Shown one piece after another: positions 6,190-13,052 of a stretch of DNA of 14,305 nt. Both the position numbers and the translations under genes were made by a program. This DNA is from JBBTDV01 sp038042605 (GTDB lineage Bacteria > Bdellovibrionota > UBA1018). The stretch's first letter is position 1; each line of letters opens with the position of its first letter. The notes below the pieces were generated by a model. It saw nothing but the letters and a program-made list of their open reading frames with translations. It did no database searches and was not told the DNA's origin. The DNA lies in contig CAYHPW010000059.1 of NCBI GenBank assembly GCA_964358645.1, forward strand, positions 1-14,305. The letters run 5' to 3'.

Positions 6190-6564
6190 ATGAGAGCAAA
6201 AAATCTTAAGGTGTTTTATACAAGCCTCATGTTAGTTTCATTATTAGTCATGAGCGCATTGGTTTCAGCTATGGCCGAGAATGAGTCATTAAATCTTCCA
6301 GACTCACAAACCACTTCAAGTTTACAAGCAACACGTAGCTTCGCGATGCACCAAAACAACTATCCAAATAACTATTATAATGACAAAAAACCTACATACG
6401 TTAGAAGAATGACCCCATTCGAAATACTTTACGATGCATTCGAAGAGAATACCGACAAACAAACCGGCAATGGGATTTATGACGAAATCACACTCAGAAG
6501 TTCAAACAAGCTTATCTGTAAAACTGATTACGAAGGCGTATTCGCTACAATCGTCTGCAACTAA
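6190..6564 (+). CDS. Small secreted protein of unknown function
   Basis: I do not recognise this 124-residue protein. It has a clear signal peptide (basic MRAKNLK, hydrophobic 10-26, cleavage after VSAMA at 29). A low-complexity Ser/Thr/Gln and Asn/Tyr-rich stretch follows (36-68, including NNYPNNYYND), then a more compact part from about 73 to 124. Cysteines at 110 and 123 could form a disulfide that closes a C-terminal hairpin. AGGAG lies about 9 nt before the ATG, a well-formed ribosome site. It is separated from the TPR gene by 198 nt and is probably transcribed on its own. Its stop lies only 8 nt from the convergent M23 gene's stop. Base composition is more AT-rich than the flanking operons. 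It may be a surface or periplasmic factor. Confidence 0.7.
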   Translation: MRAKNLKVFYTSLMLVSLLVMSALVSAMAENESLNLPDSQTTSSLQATRSFAMHQNNYPNNYYNDKKPTYVRRMTPFEILYDAFEENTDKQTGNGIYDEITLRSSNKLICKTDYEGVFATIVCN

Positions 6565-6567
6565 CAA

Positions 6568-6588
6568 CACGCTTAACGTAAAAGCGTG
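6568..6588. terminator. Possible weak bidirectional terminator hairpin between convergent genes
   Basis: A perfect 7-bp stem, CACGCTT (6568-6574) and AAGCGTG (6582-6588), around a 7-nt loop lies exactly where the plus-strand 6190 gene and the minus-strand M23 gene meet. It includes the M23 gene's stop codon. Neither side has a run of T residues, so intrinsic termination would be weak, and the repeat may be accidental. Confidence 0.3.
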
Positions 6589-7532
6589 GTAAGCCCCAGG
6601 GGATCAACCTTCTCCTTATGGATCACGGCCTGCCAGTGCAGGTGAGGACCGCTCACGCGCCCTGTTTTCCCAGATAAACCAAGCAATGTCCCACGCTCGA
6701 CAAACCGGCCTTTTTTTACCTTGATCCTGCTCATATGCGCATAGACGGTGAATACGCCGTAACCGTGATCAATCAGCACCGTATTGCCACTAAAAAACAA
6801 ATCCTTCGCCAGCACCACTTTCCCGCCAGCTGGCGCATAAATAGGCGTCCCCTCCGGGGCCTTAAGATCAAGGCCGCCATGGAAGCTGTTAAGCTGCCCA
6901 TTAAAAACCCGCTTCTTCCCGAACGGACTCGTGATTTCACTTTTTATCGGAAGCACGAATGGGCCACTCCACTGCTTTCGTCGGGTCACAACATTATAAA
7001 TAGCGCCGACTTCTTTCTTATCACTAAGAATCCGCTTAAGCTCTTGCTTGCTAGGTTCTATGTACCGCTGTGAGACACTAAGCTGCTCGGAGGGGTAGTT
7101 GCCGTCCTGGACCGTGATAGGCAATAAAAGCATCCGATCGGCATCACCTTTAACCTTCACCACTACCTCAATCTTGGCTGGCCCTGGCTTGCTTGCGTAA
7201 GGAATACCTAAAATCGCATCATAAGAGCCTTCACCGCGCTCTGGCACAGGAAAAAATGGGAACTTTATTTCTTCGCCGACACCACTTAGCGTGCCGGACA
7301 CTTTATCACCGCGTAACTTTTCAGGCAAAAAAACACTGACAACAACTATTGAGCCATTCGCTGCTTGCGGTGATGAAACCTCCGCCCTGATCCCGTCATT
7401 TAATATGGTAGGCAAGGCGGTAGGCGCGGGCGCAGGGCTGGATATTTCTGCAACATCTGCTGCGACACTTCCGCAACAAAAAAACAAAACCAGCAGATAC
7501 TTAAATCGCCCTGACACCTTTTTTGCCGTCAT
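6573..7532 (-). CDS. Secreted M23 (LytM-type) peptidoglycan endopeptidase
   Basis: The 319-residue protein has a signal peptide (FKYLLVLFFCCGSVAA, 10-25), an Ig-like beta domain (about 45-145) like the N-terminal domain of some M23 peptidases, and a C-terminal LytM domain (about 195-312). All zinc and catalytic residues are visible: H218 and D222 in FHGGLDL, H266 in VYAHMS, and H297/H299 in PHLHW. It should therefore be an active metallo-endopeptidase cleaving peptide cross-bridges of peptidoglycan in the periplasm. It is the last gene of the ftsE-led operon and overlaps xseA by 32 nt. It could be the enzyme acting with, or controlled by, the FtsEX/EnvC-like system encoded upstream, or a target of the S41 protease; both are inferences. 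C19/C20 could make it a lipoprotein, but the lipobox is poor (LFFC). Confidence 0.9.
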   Translation of the reverse strand: MTAKKVSGRFKYLLVLFFCCGSVAADVAEISSPAPAPTALPTILNDGIRAEVSSPQAANGSIVVVSVFLPEKLRGDKVSGTLSGVGEEIKFPFFPVPERGEGSYDAILGIPYASKPGPAKIEVVVKVKGDADRMLLLPITVQDGNYPSEQLSVSQRYIEPSKQELKRILSDKKEVGAIYNVVTRRKQWSGPFVLPIKSEITSPFGKKRVFNGQLNSFHGGLDLKAPEGTPIYAPAGGKVVLAKDLFFSGNTVLIDHGYGVFTVYAHMSRIKVKKGRFVERGTLLGLSGKTGRVSGPHLHWQAVIHKEKVDPLGLTTLLR

Positions 7533-8694
7533 AAAAAGTTATCTCAAGCTCCTGCCCTGACGAAATCTGCGCGGCACTCCTGATGATCTCGCTGCCGCGT
7601 ACGCTGTCCCTGACAATGGAATAACCACGCTCAAGCACCTTAAGCGGAGAAAGCGCATCAAGCTTCCCTGCAAGCCGCTCAAGCATGAGATTTCTGCGGT
7701 CTATCTGCGTCTTAAGCGCGCGGCCAAGCCGCAGCCAAAGCTCGTCACATTTTTGCATCTGCTCCCTGAGCCGGTCACGCGGGCTTATCAGCCTGGCCGC
7801 GATGTGCGATAGTAAAGTCTTGCGTGTGGCAAGGTCCCTGATGATGGCTCCCTGCAAACGCGCACCAAGTTCTTTCATCTGCATGGCTGCATCAACCCAG
7901 TGACCTGTTATTATCTCAGCCGCTGCCGAGGGCGTTGGCGCCCTGAGGTCAGAGGTGAAATCCGATATCGTAAAATCCGTTTCGTGCCCGATAGCCGAAA
8001 CCACCGGCACTCCAGAGGCCGCAATAGCTCTTGCAACTTTTTCCTCGTTAAAGCACCACAGATCCTCAATACTGCCGCCACCGCGCGCCAGGATGACCAT
8101 CTCACCGAGCAAATGTTTATTAACCAGTTCAAGCCCACGAACGATCTGATCGGCGGCGCCGTCTCCCTGCACCAAAACCGGGACCACAACAACGCGCACG
8201 TGCGGGGCACGACGCCGCATGATGTTCAGTATATCCTGGATAACAGCACCGGAAGGCGACGTGACCACGGCCACCTTGAGTGGAAATCGCGGCAGATTGC
8301 GTTTTCGTGACTGGTCAAAAAAACCTTCGGCCGATAGCCTTGCCTTAAGAGCCTCAAACGCGGCTCGGAGCGCCCCCTCGCCAATCGGCTCCACCTGGTC
8401 AGCGGCGAGCTGATATGAACCCCTTGGCGAATAAAGACTTATCCGGCCATGACAAAGGACCTGGAGCCCGTCTTTAAGCTCAAAAGTTTTCTTGCGCGAA
8501 GACCAGCCGAAAATCGCCACCGAAATCGTGGCGCCGGCATCCTTAAGCGAAAAGTAAACATGGCCAGAAGCAGCCGGCCGGAAATTGCTTATCTCGCCTT
8601 TGATCCAAACATTGGAAAATGCCGGCTCGATCACACCGCGAATCTGCGCGGTTATCTCGCTTACCGTCCAGTGCTTTACGGAACCACCATTCAC
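7501..8694 (-). CDS. xseA: Exodeoxyribonuclease VII large subunit
   Basis: At 397 residues the protein has the full XseA layout. An N-terminal OB-fold (about 8-105, with VWIKGEISNFRPAASGHVYF at 29-48) binds single-stranded DNA. The catalytic core includes VVTSPSGAVIQD (143-154), LARGGGSIEDLWCFNEE (202-218) and IGHETDFTISDFTSD (235-249) followed by RAPTPSAAAE. A long helical region to about 375 binds XseB in the holoenzyme. ExoVII degrades ssDNA from both ends. The start is GTG at 8694, overlapping the protease stop as GTGA, which implies coupled translation. The small subunit gene xseB, often next to xseA, is not in this operon; an M23 gene follows instead. A cytoplasmic nuclease inside an envelope operon is likely a matter of genomic neighbourhood rather than pathway. 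Confidence 0.95.
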   Translation of the reverse strand: MNGGSVKHWTVSEITAQIRGVIEPAFSNVWIKGEISNFRPAASGHVYFSLKDAGATISVAIFGWSSRKKTFELKDGLQVLCHGRISLYSPRGSYQLAADQVEPIGEGALRAAFEALKARLSAEGFFDQSRKRNLPRFPLKVAVVTSPSGAVIQDILNIMRRRAPHVRVVVVPVLVQGDGAADQIVRGLELVNKHLLGEMVILARGGGSIEDLWCFNEEKVARAIAASGVPVVSAIGHETDFTISDFTSDLRAPTPSAAAEIITGHWVDAAMQMKELGARLQGAIIRDLATRKTLLSHIAARLISPRDRLREQMQKCDELWLRLGRALKTQIDRRNLMLERLAGKLDALSPLKVLERGYSIVRDSVRGSEIIRSAAQISSGQELEITFYDGKKGVRAI

Positions 8695-10211
8695 TTGTTT
8701 GCCGCGGTCTTCTGGATGCTTGATGCGCCGTCAGCCACGGTCCGCTGCAATTCCCTCGAGGCTATCTTTTTAAAGATCTCATACGACTTCAGATAATTCA
8801 GCGCCTCACGCACCTGGTAGTCTTCCTTTGGATTGAACTTCATCGGCGCCATCTCGTCTTCTTCCTTAACTTGAGGTGGGGCTGACTTCAAATCTTTTAC
8901 ATCACTGCTTTTCTTATCCTTTGATTGTTTAACAACAGCATCAAGATCTTCCTTCTTATATTCCTTCTGCGGGTCATCCGGATTTGCCATGTGGCCCTTC
9001 AAGTCTTTTTCGCGGAAATAATCCTGCTTACGCTTTGCTTCGGCAAGGAGCTTCGGATCAAAATCATCAAGCAGAATATCCGGCGCTACGCCTTTTTCCT
9101 GAATGCTCCTTCCACTCGGCGTGAAATACCTGGCTATGGTTAGCTTAAGACCAAGATCTTGCCCAAGCTCTATCACCGTCTGCACAGAGCCTTTGCCGAA
9201 AGTCGGCTGTCCCAGAATGATCGCCCTATTGTGGTCCTGTAGCGCTCCAGCTACGATTTCTGCGGCAGAGGCGGTGCTTGAGTTAACCAGGATAGCCACC
9301 GGGAAATCCTTCCTCGCCTTCCCTTTTCTGGCATACTTGGTTTCTTTCTGATCCTTGTTGCGGCCTATGGTGGAAACCACCGCGCCTTCGTCAACAAACA
9401 GAGACGCGACTTCAACAGCTTGATCAAGAAGCCCTCCTGGGTTCACACGTAAATCTAGCACAAGCCCACGCAGTTTTTGTTTAGCTTCAAGCTTTACCAG
9501 GGCCTTAACGATATCTTCAGATGCATTTTCGTTAAAACTCGAAAGCCTTACGTACCCGTAACCTGGTTCGAGTTCCTCGTTTTTTACAGCCTGGATCTTT
9601 ATAATATCGCGGGTGATAGAGACCTCCTTGATCTTCTCAAACCCGTCCCGGTAAATAGAAAGGTTGACGCTCGTGCCTTTCTTCCCGCGCATCTTTGATA
9701 CAGCCTCGACAAGGGTCATCCCCTTCGTGCTCTCATCATTGATCTTGACGATACGGTCACTGGGCTTAAGCCCAGCCCGCCAGGCTGGCGTATCATCTAT
9801 CGGCGCGATCACAGTCAATATATTATCCTTCATGCCAATCTCTATTCCGAGGCCGCCAAACTTCCCGCTCGTATCAATCTTCATGTCCTTAAACACATCG
9901 GGCGGGAGAAAATTAGAATGAGGGTCAAGCGTCTCGAGCATCCCTTTGATGGCCCCGTAAACAAGATCCTTGTTTTTTACCTCATCAACGTAATTTGATT
10001 CAACGAAATGGAGGACCTTCTGAAAAAGCTCCAGATTCTCATAGCGGGACTGCTGCATACCCTGAACAACTGGCAGTGTCTTAGAAGGCTGCGCTGCCTC
10101 GACGGTGATATTAACTATGTGTTTAGTCAAACTCTGGCCAAGAACAACCCCAAGCCATGAAACGCTGAACACTAACCCCAATGTTGAAACCTTCTTAATT
10201 AATTTGATCAT
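8691..10211 (-). CDS. ctpA: Carboxy-terminal processing protease (S41, CtpA-type)
   Basis: The 506-residue protein has an N-terminal signal or anchor segment (11-25), a helical region, and the conserved ETLDPHSNFLPPD (93-105). A PDZ domain follows (about 112-200, GGLGIEIG and PAWRAGLKPSDRI), then the S41 protease core. The catalytic pair S315 (in SSTASAAEIVAGAL) and K340 (TFGKGSVQ), with Q344, has the same 25- and 4-residue intervals as B. subtilis CtpB. Residues 395-455 form an unusually charged Lys/Asp/Glu-rich insertion before a final helical segment (464-488). Such proteases act in the periplasm and often trim peptidoglycan hydrolases or lipoproteins. The start is 15 nt after the EnvC-like gene's stop, and no clear ribosome site is seen there. 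It lies in the FtsEX-EnvC cluster, as is common in delta-proteobacteria. Confidence 0.93.
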   Translation of the reverse strand: MIKLIKKVSTLGLVFSVSWLGVVLGQSLTKHIVNITVEAAQPSKTLPVVQGMQQSRYENLELFQKVLHFVESNYVDEVKNKDLVYGAIKGMLETLDPHSNFLPPDVFKDMKIDTSGKFGGLGIEIGMKDNILTVIAPIDDTPAWRAGLKPSDRIVKINDESTKGMTLVEAVSKMRGKKGTSVNLSIYRDGFEKIKEVSITRDIIKIQAVKNEELEPGYGYVRLSSFNENASEDIVKALVKLEAKQKLRGLVLDLRVNPGGLLDQAVEVASLFVDEGAVVSTIGRNKDQKETKYARKGKARKDFPVAILVNSSTASAAEIVAGALQDHNRAIILGQPTFGKGSVQTVIELGQDLGLKLTIARYFTPSGRSIQEKGVAPDILLDDFDPKLLAEAKRKQDYFREKDLKGHMANPDDPQKEYKKEDLDAVVKQSKDKKSSDVKDLKSAPPQVKEEDEMAPMKFNPKEDYQVREALNYLKSYEIFKKIASRELQRTVADGASSIQKTAANK

Positions 10212-10226
10212 AAGATTTAGGCTAAA

Positions 10227-11405
10227 CTAATTAACGAACCACTGCAACGGGTTCACTGCTACGTTTCGTGCTCTTAATTCAAAATAAAGAGGAATACCCG
10301 ACTCATCAGTTACCCCAATTTTATCGCCGATTGCCACCTGATCACCTACCTTTTTATTGAATTCACCAAGCTGGGCATAGAGGGAATAAAAATGATTTCC
10401 ATGATCCACTATCATTACCTTGCCATAGTTTGGCAAATCACCGGCGTATGCCACTTTTCCAGCCGATACGGGCTGAACCAAAGACTTGGCTGACACGGTG
10501 ATATCTATTCCTTTCTTAAAAACATAGAGATTGGATTTAGTGTCAAAAACCCCGCCAAAACTAGATGTGATACGGCCATCTTTCACCGGCATTAAAAGCT
10601 TGCCCCTAAGTTTCGAAAACAAACTGTGAGAAACCGCAGCAGATGTTGATTGCTCCGTTTCCACGGCCTGTTCAAGCTCGCGCCGTGCATTAAAATCCGA
10701 GATAAGTCGCTCGACCCTTGACTCCGCGTCCTTCAATTTCCGGTAATTAAAAAGTTGAGAAACCCTTTCTTCATGCCGTTTGGCAAGTATATCTGCTTGA
10801 AGCCGCCTGTTCAGTTCGAGAACGCTTTCCTGCTCATCCAAATCCTGCAGCAGGTAAACCAACTGCTGCTTTTCCTCCTGTATCTGGGCTTCGAGCTTTT
10901 CTGAATCTATTAAATCTACTCTCAATGCATCTATCTCTTTAATCCCATGATCTGCGAGATTCACCATGACCCGCCGGTGGGGCGATTCGGTTTTTTCCAT
11001 GTTAAAAAGAGTCAAAGGCTGCCTGATCGACCTATCCACAGCGACAAGAAAATGGCGCGCCGACTGCTGATGCTCCGCTATCTTCTTACCAAGGGTGATC
11101 GTTCGCGCCTCAAGCTCCGCGATGGTGTTCTCGAGCTCGACCAGTCTTTTCTTACCAAGGATCCGTTCTTCTTTCTGAAGTTTTATGAGAACCTGGATTT
11201 TTTTCATGTTGAAGCGGGCCTGGGCCTGGTTTTTCAGGCCATTAAGAAGCTCCTCTTCAATGCTTATAACTCTTGATCTCAGCGCGCCAAGCTGTTCAGC
11301 CAAACCTCCCGCCATTGCTGTCTGTTGTGTTAAAGCTAAGATCAGCAATAAAAGCAGAATCATGCCCGTTGCCCGTCTTGACCTGCCCACACTCCCGAAA
11401 AACAT
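10227..11405 (-). CDS. envC: EnvC-like murein hydrolase activator: coiled coil plus degenerate LytM domain
   Basis: The 392-residue protein has a signal peptide (basic GRSRRATG, then LLLLLILAL, cleavage after TAMA at 32), two long coiled-coil helices (about 35-115 and 165-255), and a C-terminal LytM domain (265-390). As in E. coli EnvC, the metal ligands are lost: the H-x-x-x-D histidine is K297 (KKGID), YAHL is YAQL (343-346), and the HLHFE motif is PLYFE (372-376). The end, NPLQWF, is also EnvC-like. Such proteins bind FtsX outside the membrane and switch on amidases at the septum. FtsEX lies immediately upstream, fitting that role. The start at 11405 gives a basic n-region and has AGGA 11 nt upstream; an ATG at 11363 would make a tidy ATGA overlap with ftsX but leaves an uncharged signal peptide, so the start is uncertain. 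Confidence 0.88.
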   Translation of the reverse strand: MFFGSVGRSRRATGMILLLLLILALTQQTAMAGGLAEQLGALRSRVISIEEELLNGLKNQAQARFNMKKIQVLIKLQKEERILGKKRLVELENTIAELEARTITLGKKIAEHQQSARHFLVAVDRSIRQPLTLFNMEKTESPHRRVMVNLADHGIKEIDALRVDLIDSEKLEAQIQEEKQQLVYLLQDLDEQESVLELNRRLQADILAKRHEERVSQLFNYRKLKDAESRVERLISDFNARRELEQAVETEQSTSAAVSHSLFSKLRGKLLMPVKDGRITSSFGGVFDTKSNLYVFKKGIDITVSAKSLVQPVSAGKVAYAGDLPNYGKVMIVDHGNHFYSLYAQLGEFNKKVGDQVAIGDKIGVTDESGIPLYFELRARNVAVNPLQWFVN

Positions 11406-12229
11406 CCAAGCACCAGTCCTATTAACATCATTTTCACGGCTAGAGTTGACGTTGCAATCGGCACATCAACAAAAAGAGGTGAAAATGCCTGGAGCTGACG
11501 GCCAAGCCACACCCCCGCGCCAAGCCATGCTGACGCTGCCAGAATACCGCCCGCGCCACCCACTAGTCCTCCTGAAATCATGCCTGGAAGCCTGAGCTGT
11601 AAGAAACCCGCGCCCCATAATCTGAGAACGCCAACGGCGTCCGCGTGAAAATGCCTGTTAACTCTCGCGAGATGAACAAGCCCGGTCAGAAGCGCTATAC
11701 AAAGACCAATCGCCACGAATTTACTGATCCAATTCAAGGCACCCAAAGCACCGGCTATGTGATAGTAACGATTTTTTGAACTCTCCACCGATTCTACTCC
11801 CTGGATCCCGCGTATGCGTTCCACGGCTGAATCCTGGATATCACCGGCAATCGTGACAAAATGTGGGACAACCGCATCCGCTTCAGAACCAAGGCTTTCC
11901 AGTTTCGCCCCCAGATCCGGGTACTGCTCCTTCACCTTTTCCATAAATCCATTTGTACCGGTGAACCCAAACTCCGTCAGTGCAGACGAACCCACTGCGA
12001 TTCTAATGGAATCCGTAATCTTTCTTTCATCCATTCCAGCAGCAGAGTGATCAAGGTAAACAGTGACAACATGCTCTGACTGCACCTTCTTAAGAACCGG
12101 CCCAAGTCCGCGCTCAACCCACAGCGACAGCCCCACAAGAAACAACAACACTCCCACCGCCATTGTTGAAAAAATCTGGCTTAGCGGAGCGCGCCGCCAA
12201 GGCCTAAGTGCGATTTTCAATACATACAT
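11360..12229 (-). CDS. ftsX: Cell-division ABC transporter permease FtsX
   Basis: From ATG at 12229 the product has 289 residues, the usual size for FtsX. It shows four membrane segments: about 19-37, then 168-188, 212-240 and 263-282. The large external loop (about 38-165) is where FtsX binds its hydrolase activator; GVESVESSKN (144-153) resembles the conserved 'gV..V' edge of that domain. FtsX pairs with FtsE in the inner membrane and passes ATP-driven motion to EnvC, linking division to septal wall cleavage. The reading frame extends 16 codons upstream to 12277, but that would overlap ftsE by 61 nt; the ATG beginning MYVLKIALRPW is the natural FtsX opening and overlaps the end of ftsE by only 13 nt. 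It is followed directly by the EnvC-like gene. Confidence 0.92.
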   Translation of the reverse strand: MYVLKIALRPWRRAPLSQIFSTMAVGVLLFLVGLSLWVERGLGPVLKKVQSEHVVTVYLDHSAAGMDERKITDSIRIAVGSSALTEFGFTGTNGFMEKVKEQYPDLGAKLESLGSEADAVVPHFVTIAGDIQDSAVERIRGIQGVESVESSKNRYYHIAGALGALNWISKFVAIGLCIALLTGLVHLARVNRHFHADAVGVLRLWGAGFLQLRLPGMISGGLVGGAGGILAASAWLGAGVWLGRQLQAFSPLFVDVPIATSTLAVKMMLIGLVLGCFSGVWAGQDGQRA

Positions 12230-12915
12230 GGTTGCAATTCCTCTGATATTATCTTGCCACTCCTGAGCGTCACGCATCTCCTGCGGACCCTGCGTACAAT
12301 GTCACGATCATGCGTAGCTATCAGGACCGCTGATTTCTTTATAAGATTAGACTTCAAGAAAAGATCCATCAATGACCACGCGAATTCCCTGTCCTGCGCG
12401 CCGGTCGGTTCATCAGCAATCACAAGGTCGGGTCCACGCGCGAGCGCCCTAGCCACCGCCACGCGCTGGGATTCACCTCCTGAAAGCGTCTTGGCCATCT
12501 GGTCTTTCTTTGCCGCAAGCCCCAGTCGCTCGAGGATGTCGGCTATCCTCTGCTTGCATTCCATGGAAATAACCCTTCTCCCACCGAGCGATATGGCCAG
12601 CGCGATATTGTCATAAACGCTCAAATCACTTATCAAACGTATATCTTGAGGTACATAACCGATCGACTGCCGTATCGCCCTTAATGTGGAAGAGGAAACC
12701 TTGGCAAGACGATAACCAAACAAACTCACGCCGCCCATGGTGGGAGATTCCTCGGTTGCGATCAATCTAAACATCGTTGACTTGCCCGCACCGGTCCCTC
12801 CAACCACATATGCAAATTCTCCGTTCTTGAGTTCAAAGTTTATCTGCTCAAGAACGCGGACCTGTCCCCTACCTTGTACATTATAAGATTTGGAAACTTC
12901 TTCTAGTTTAACCAT
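12217..12915 (-). CDS. ftsE: Cell-division ABC transporter ATPase FtsE
   Basis: At 232 residues the protein is a single ABC ATPase domain with all motifs: Walker A GGTGAGKST (39-47), Q-loop Q90 in YVPQD, signature LSGGESQ (144-150), Walker B DLVIADEP (163-170) and switch H202 (ATHD). The C-terminal RRVRRRCVTLRSGKI is like FtsE, and immediate coupling to an FtsX permease makes FtsE much more likely than LolD or another small ABC ATPase. The D-loop reads TGAQD instead of the more usual TGNLD. The first gene of the minus-strand operon, it has AGGAGG only 2 nt from the ATG, a tight spacing; GAGGG 9 nt upstream may be the working site. FtsE is a cytoplasmic ATPase which, with FtsX, activates wall hydrolases at the septum. 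Confidence 0.93.
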   Translation of the reverse strand: MVKLEEVSKSYNVQGRGQVRVLEQINFELKNGEFAYVVGGTGAGKSTMFRLIATEESPTMGGVSLFGYRLAKVSSSTLRAIRQSIGYVPQDIRLISDLSVYDNIALAISLGGRRVISMECKQRIADILERLGLAAKKDQMAKTLSGGESQRVAVARALARGPDLVIADEPTGAQDREFAWSLMDLFLKSNLIKKSAVLIATHDRDIVRRVRRRCVTLRSGKIISEELQPCMY

Positions 12916-12951
12916 GGCCTCCTACCCTCACAAATACCCCGTCCACATATA

Positions 12952-12981
12952 AGAATACGATACCAACATATTGAATTACAA
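12952..12981 (-). promoter_or_regulatory. Possible promoter of the ftsE-led operon
   Basis: Minus-strand TTGTAA (12976-12981), 18 bp, then TATTCT (12952-12957). Both boxes deviate from consensus, and overlapping alternatives exist (TTGGTA with TATATG). The start codon lies about 36 nt beyond the -10, a reasonable leader length. Confidence 0.3.
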
Positions 12982-12998
12982 TGACCAAGCCACTCTAG

Positions 12999-13027
12999 TT
13001 GACATCCGACCCCTTACCCCCTAGTGT
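12999..13027 (+). promoter_or_regulatory. Putative promoter of the GH15 gene
   Basis: A perfect -35, TTGACA (12999-13004), is followed after 17 bp by TAGTGT (13022-13027), a weak -10 that keeps TA and the final T. A leader of about 20 nt would then contain GGGG (13043-13046), 6 nt before the ATG at 13053. Confidence 0.45.
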
Positions 13028-13052
13028 CGTTTAAAGTTGGCATGGGGAAAAA

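Noticed and set aside
7900..8310. 136-residue plus-strand frame inside xseA
   Set aside because: It is antisense to strongly conserved xseA catalytic motifs and has an Arg/His-rich composition typical of shadow frames.
11363..11405. Choosing the EnvC-like start at 11363 because of the ATGA overlap with ftsX
   Set aside because: The shorter form would lose the basic n-region of the signal peptide; kept only as an alternative.
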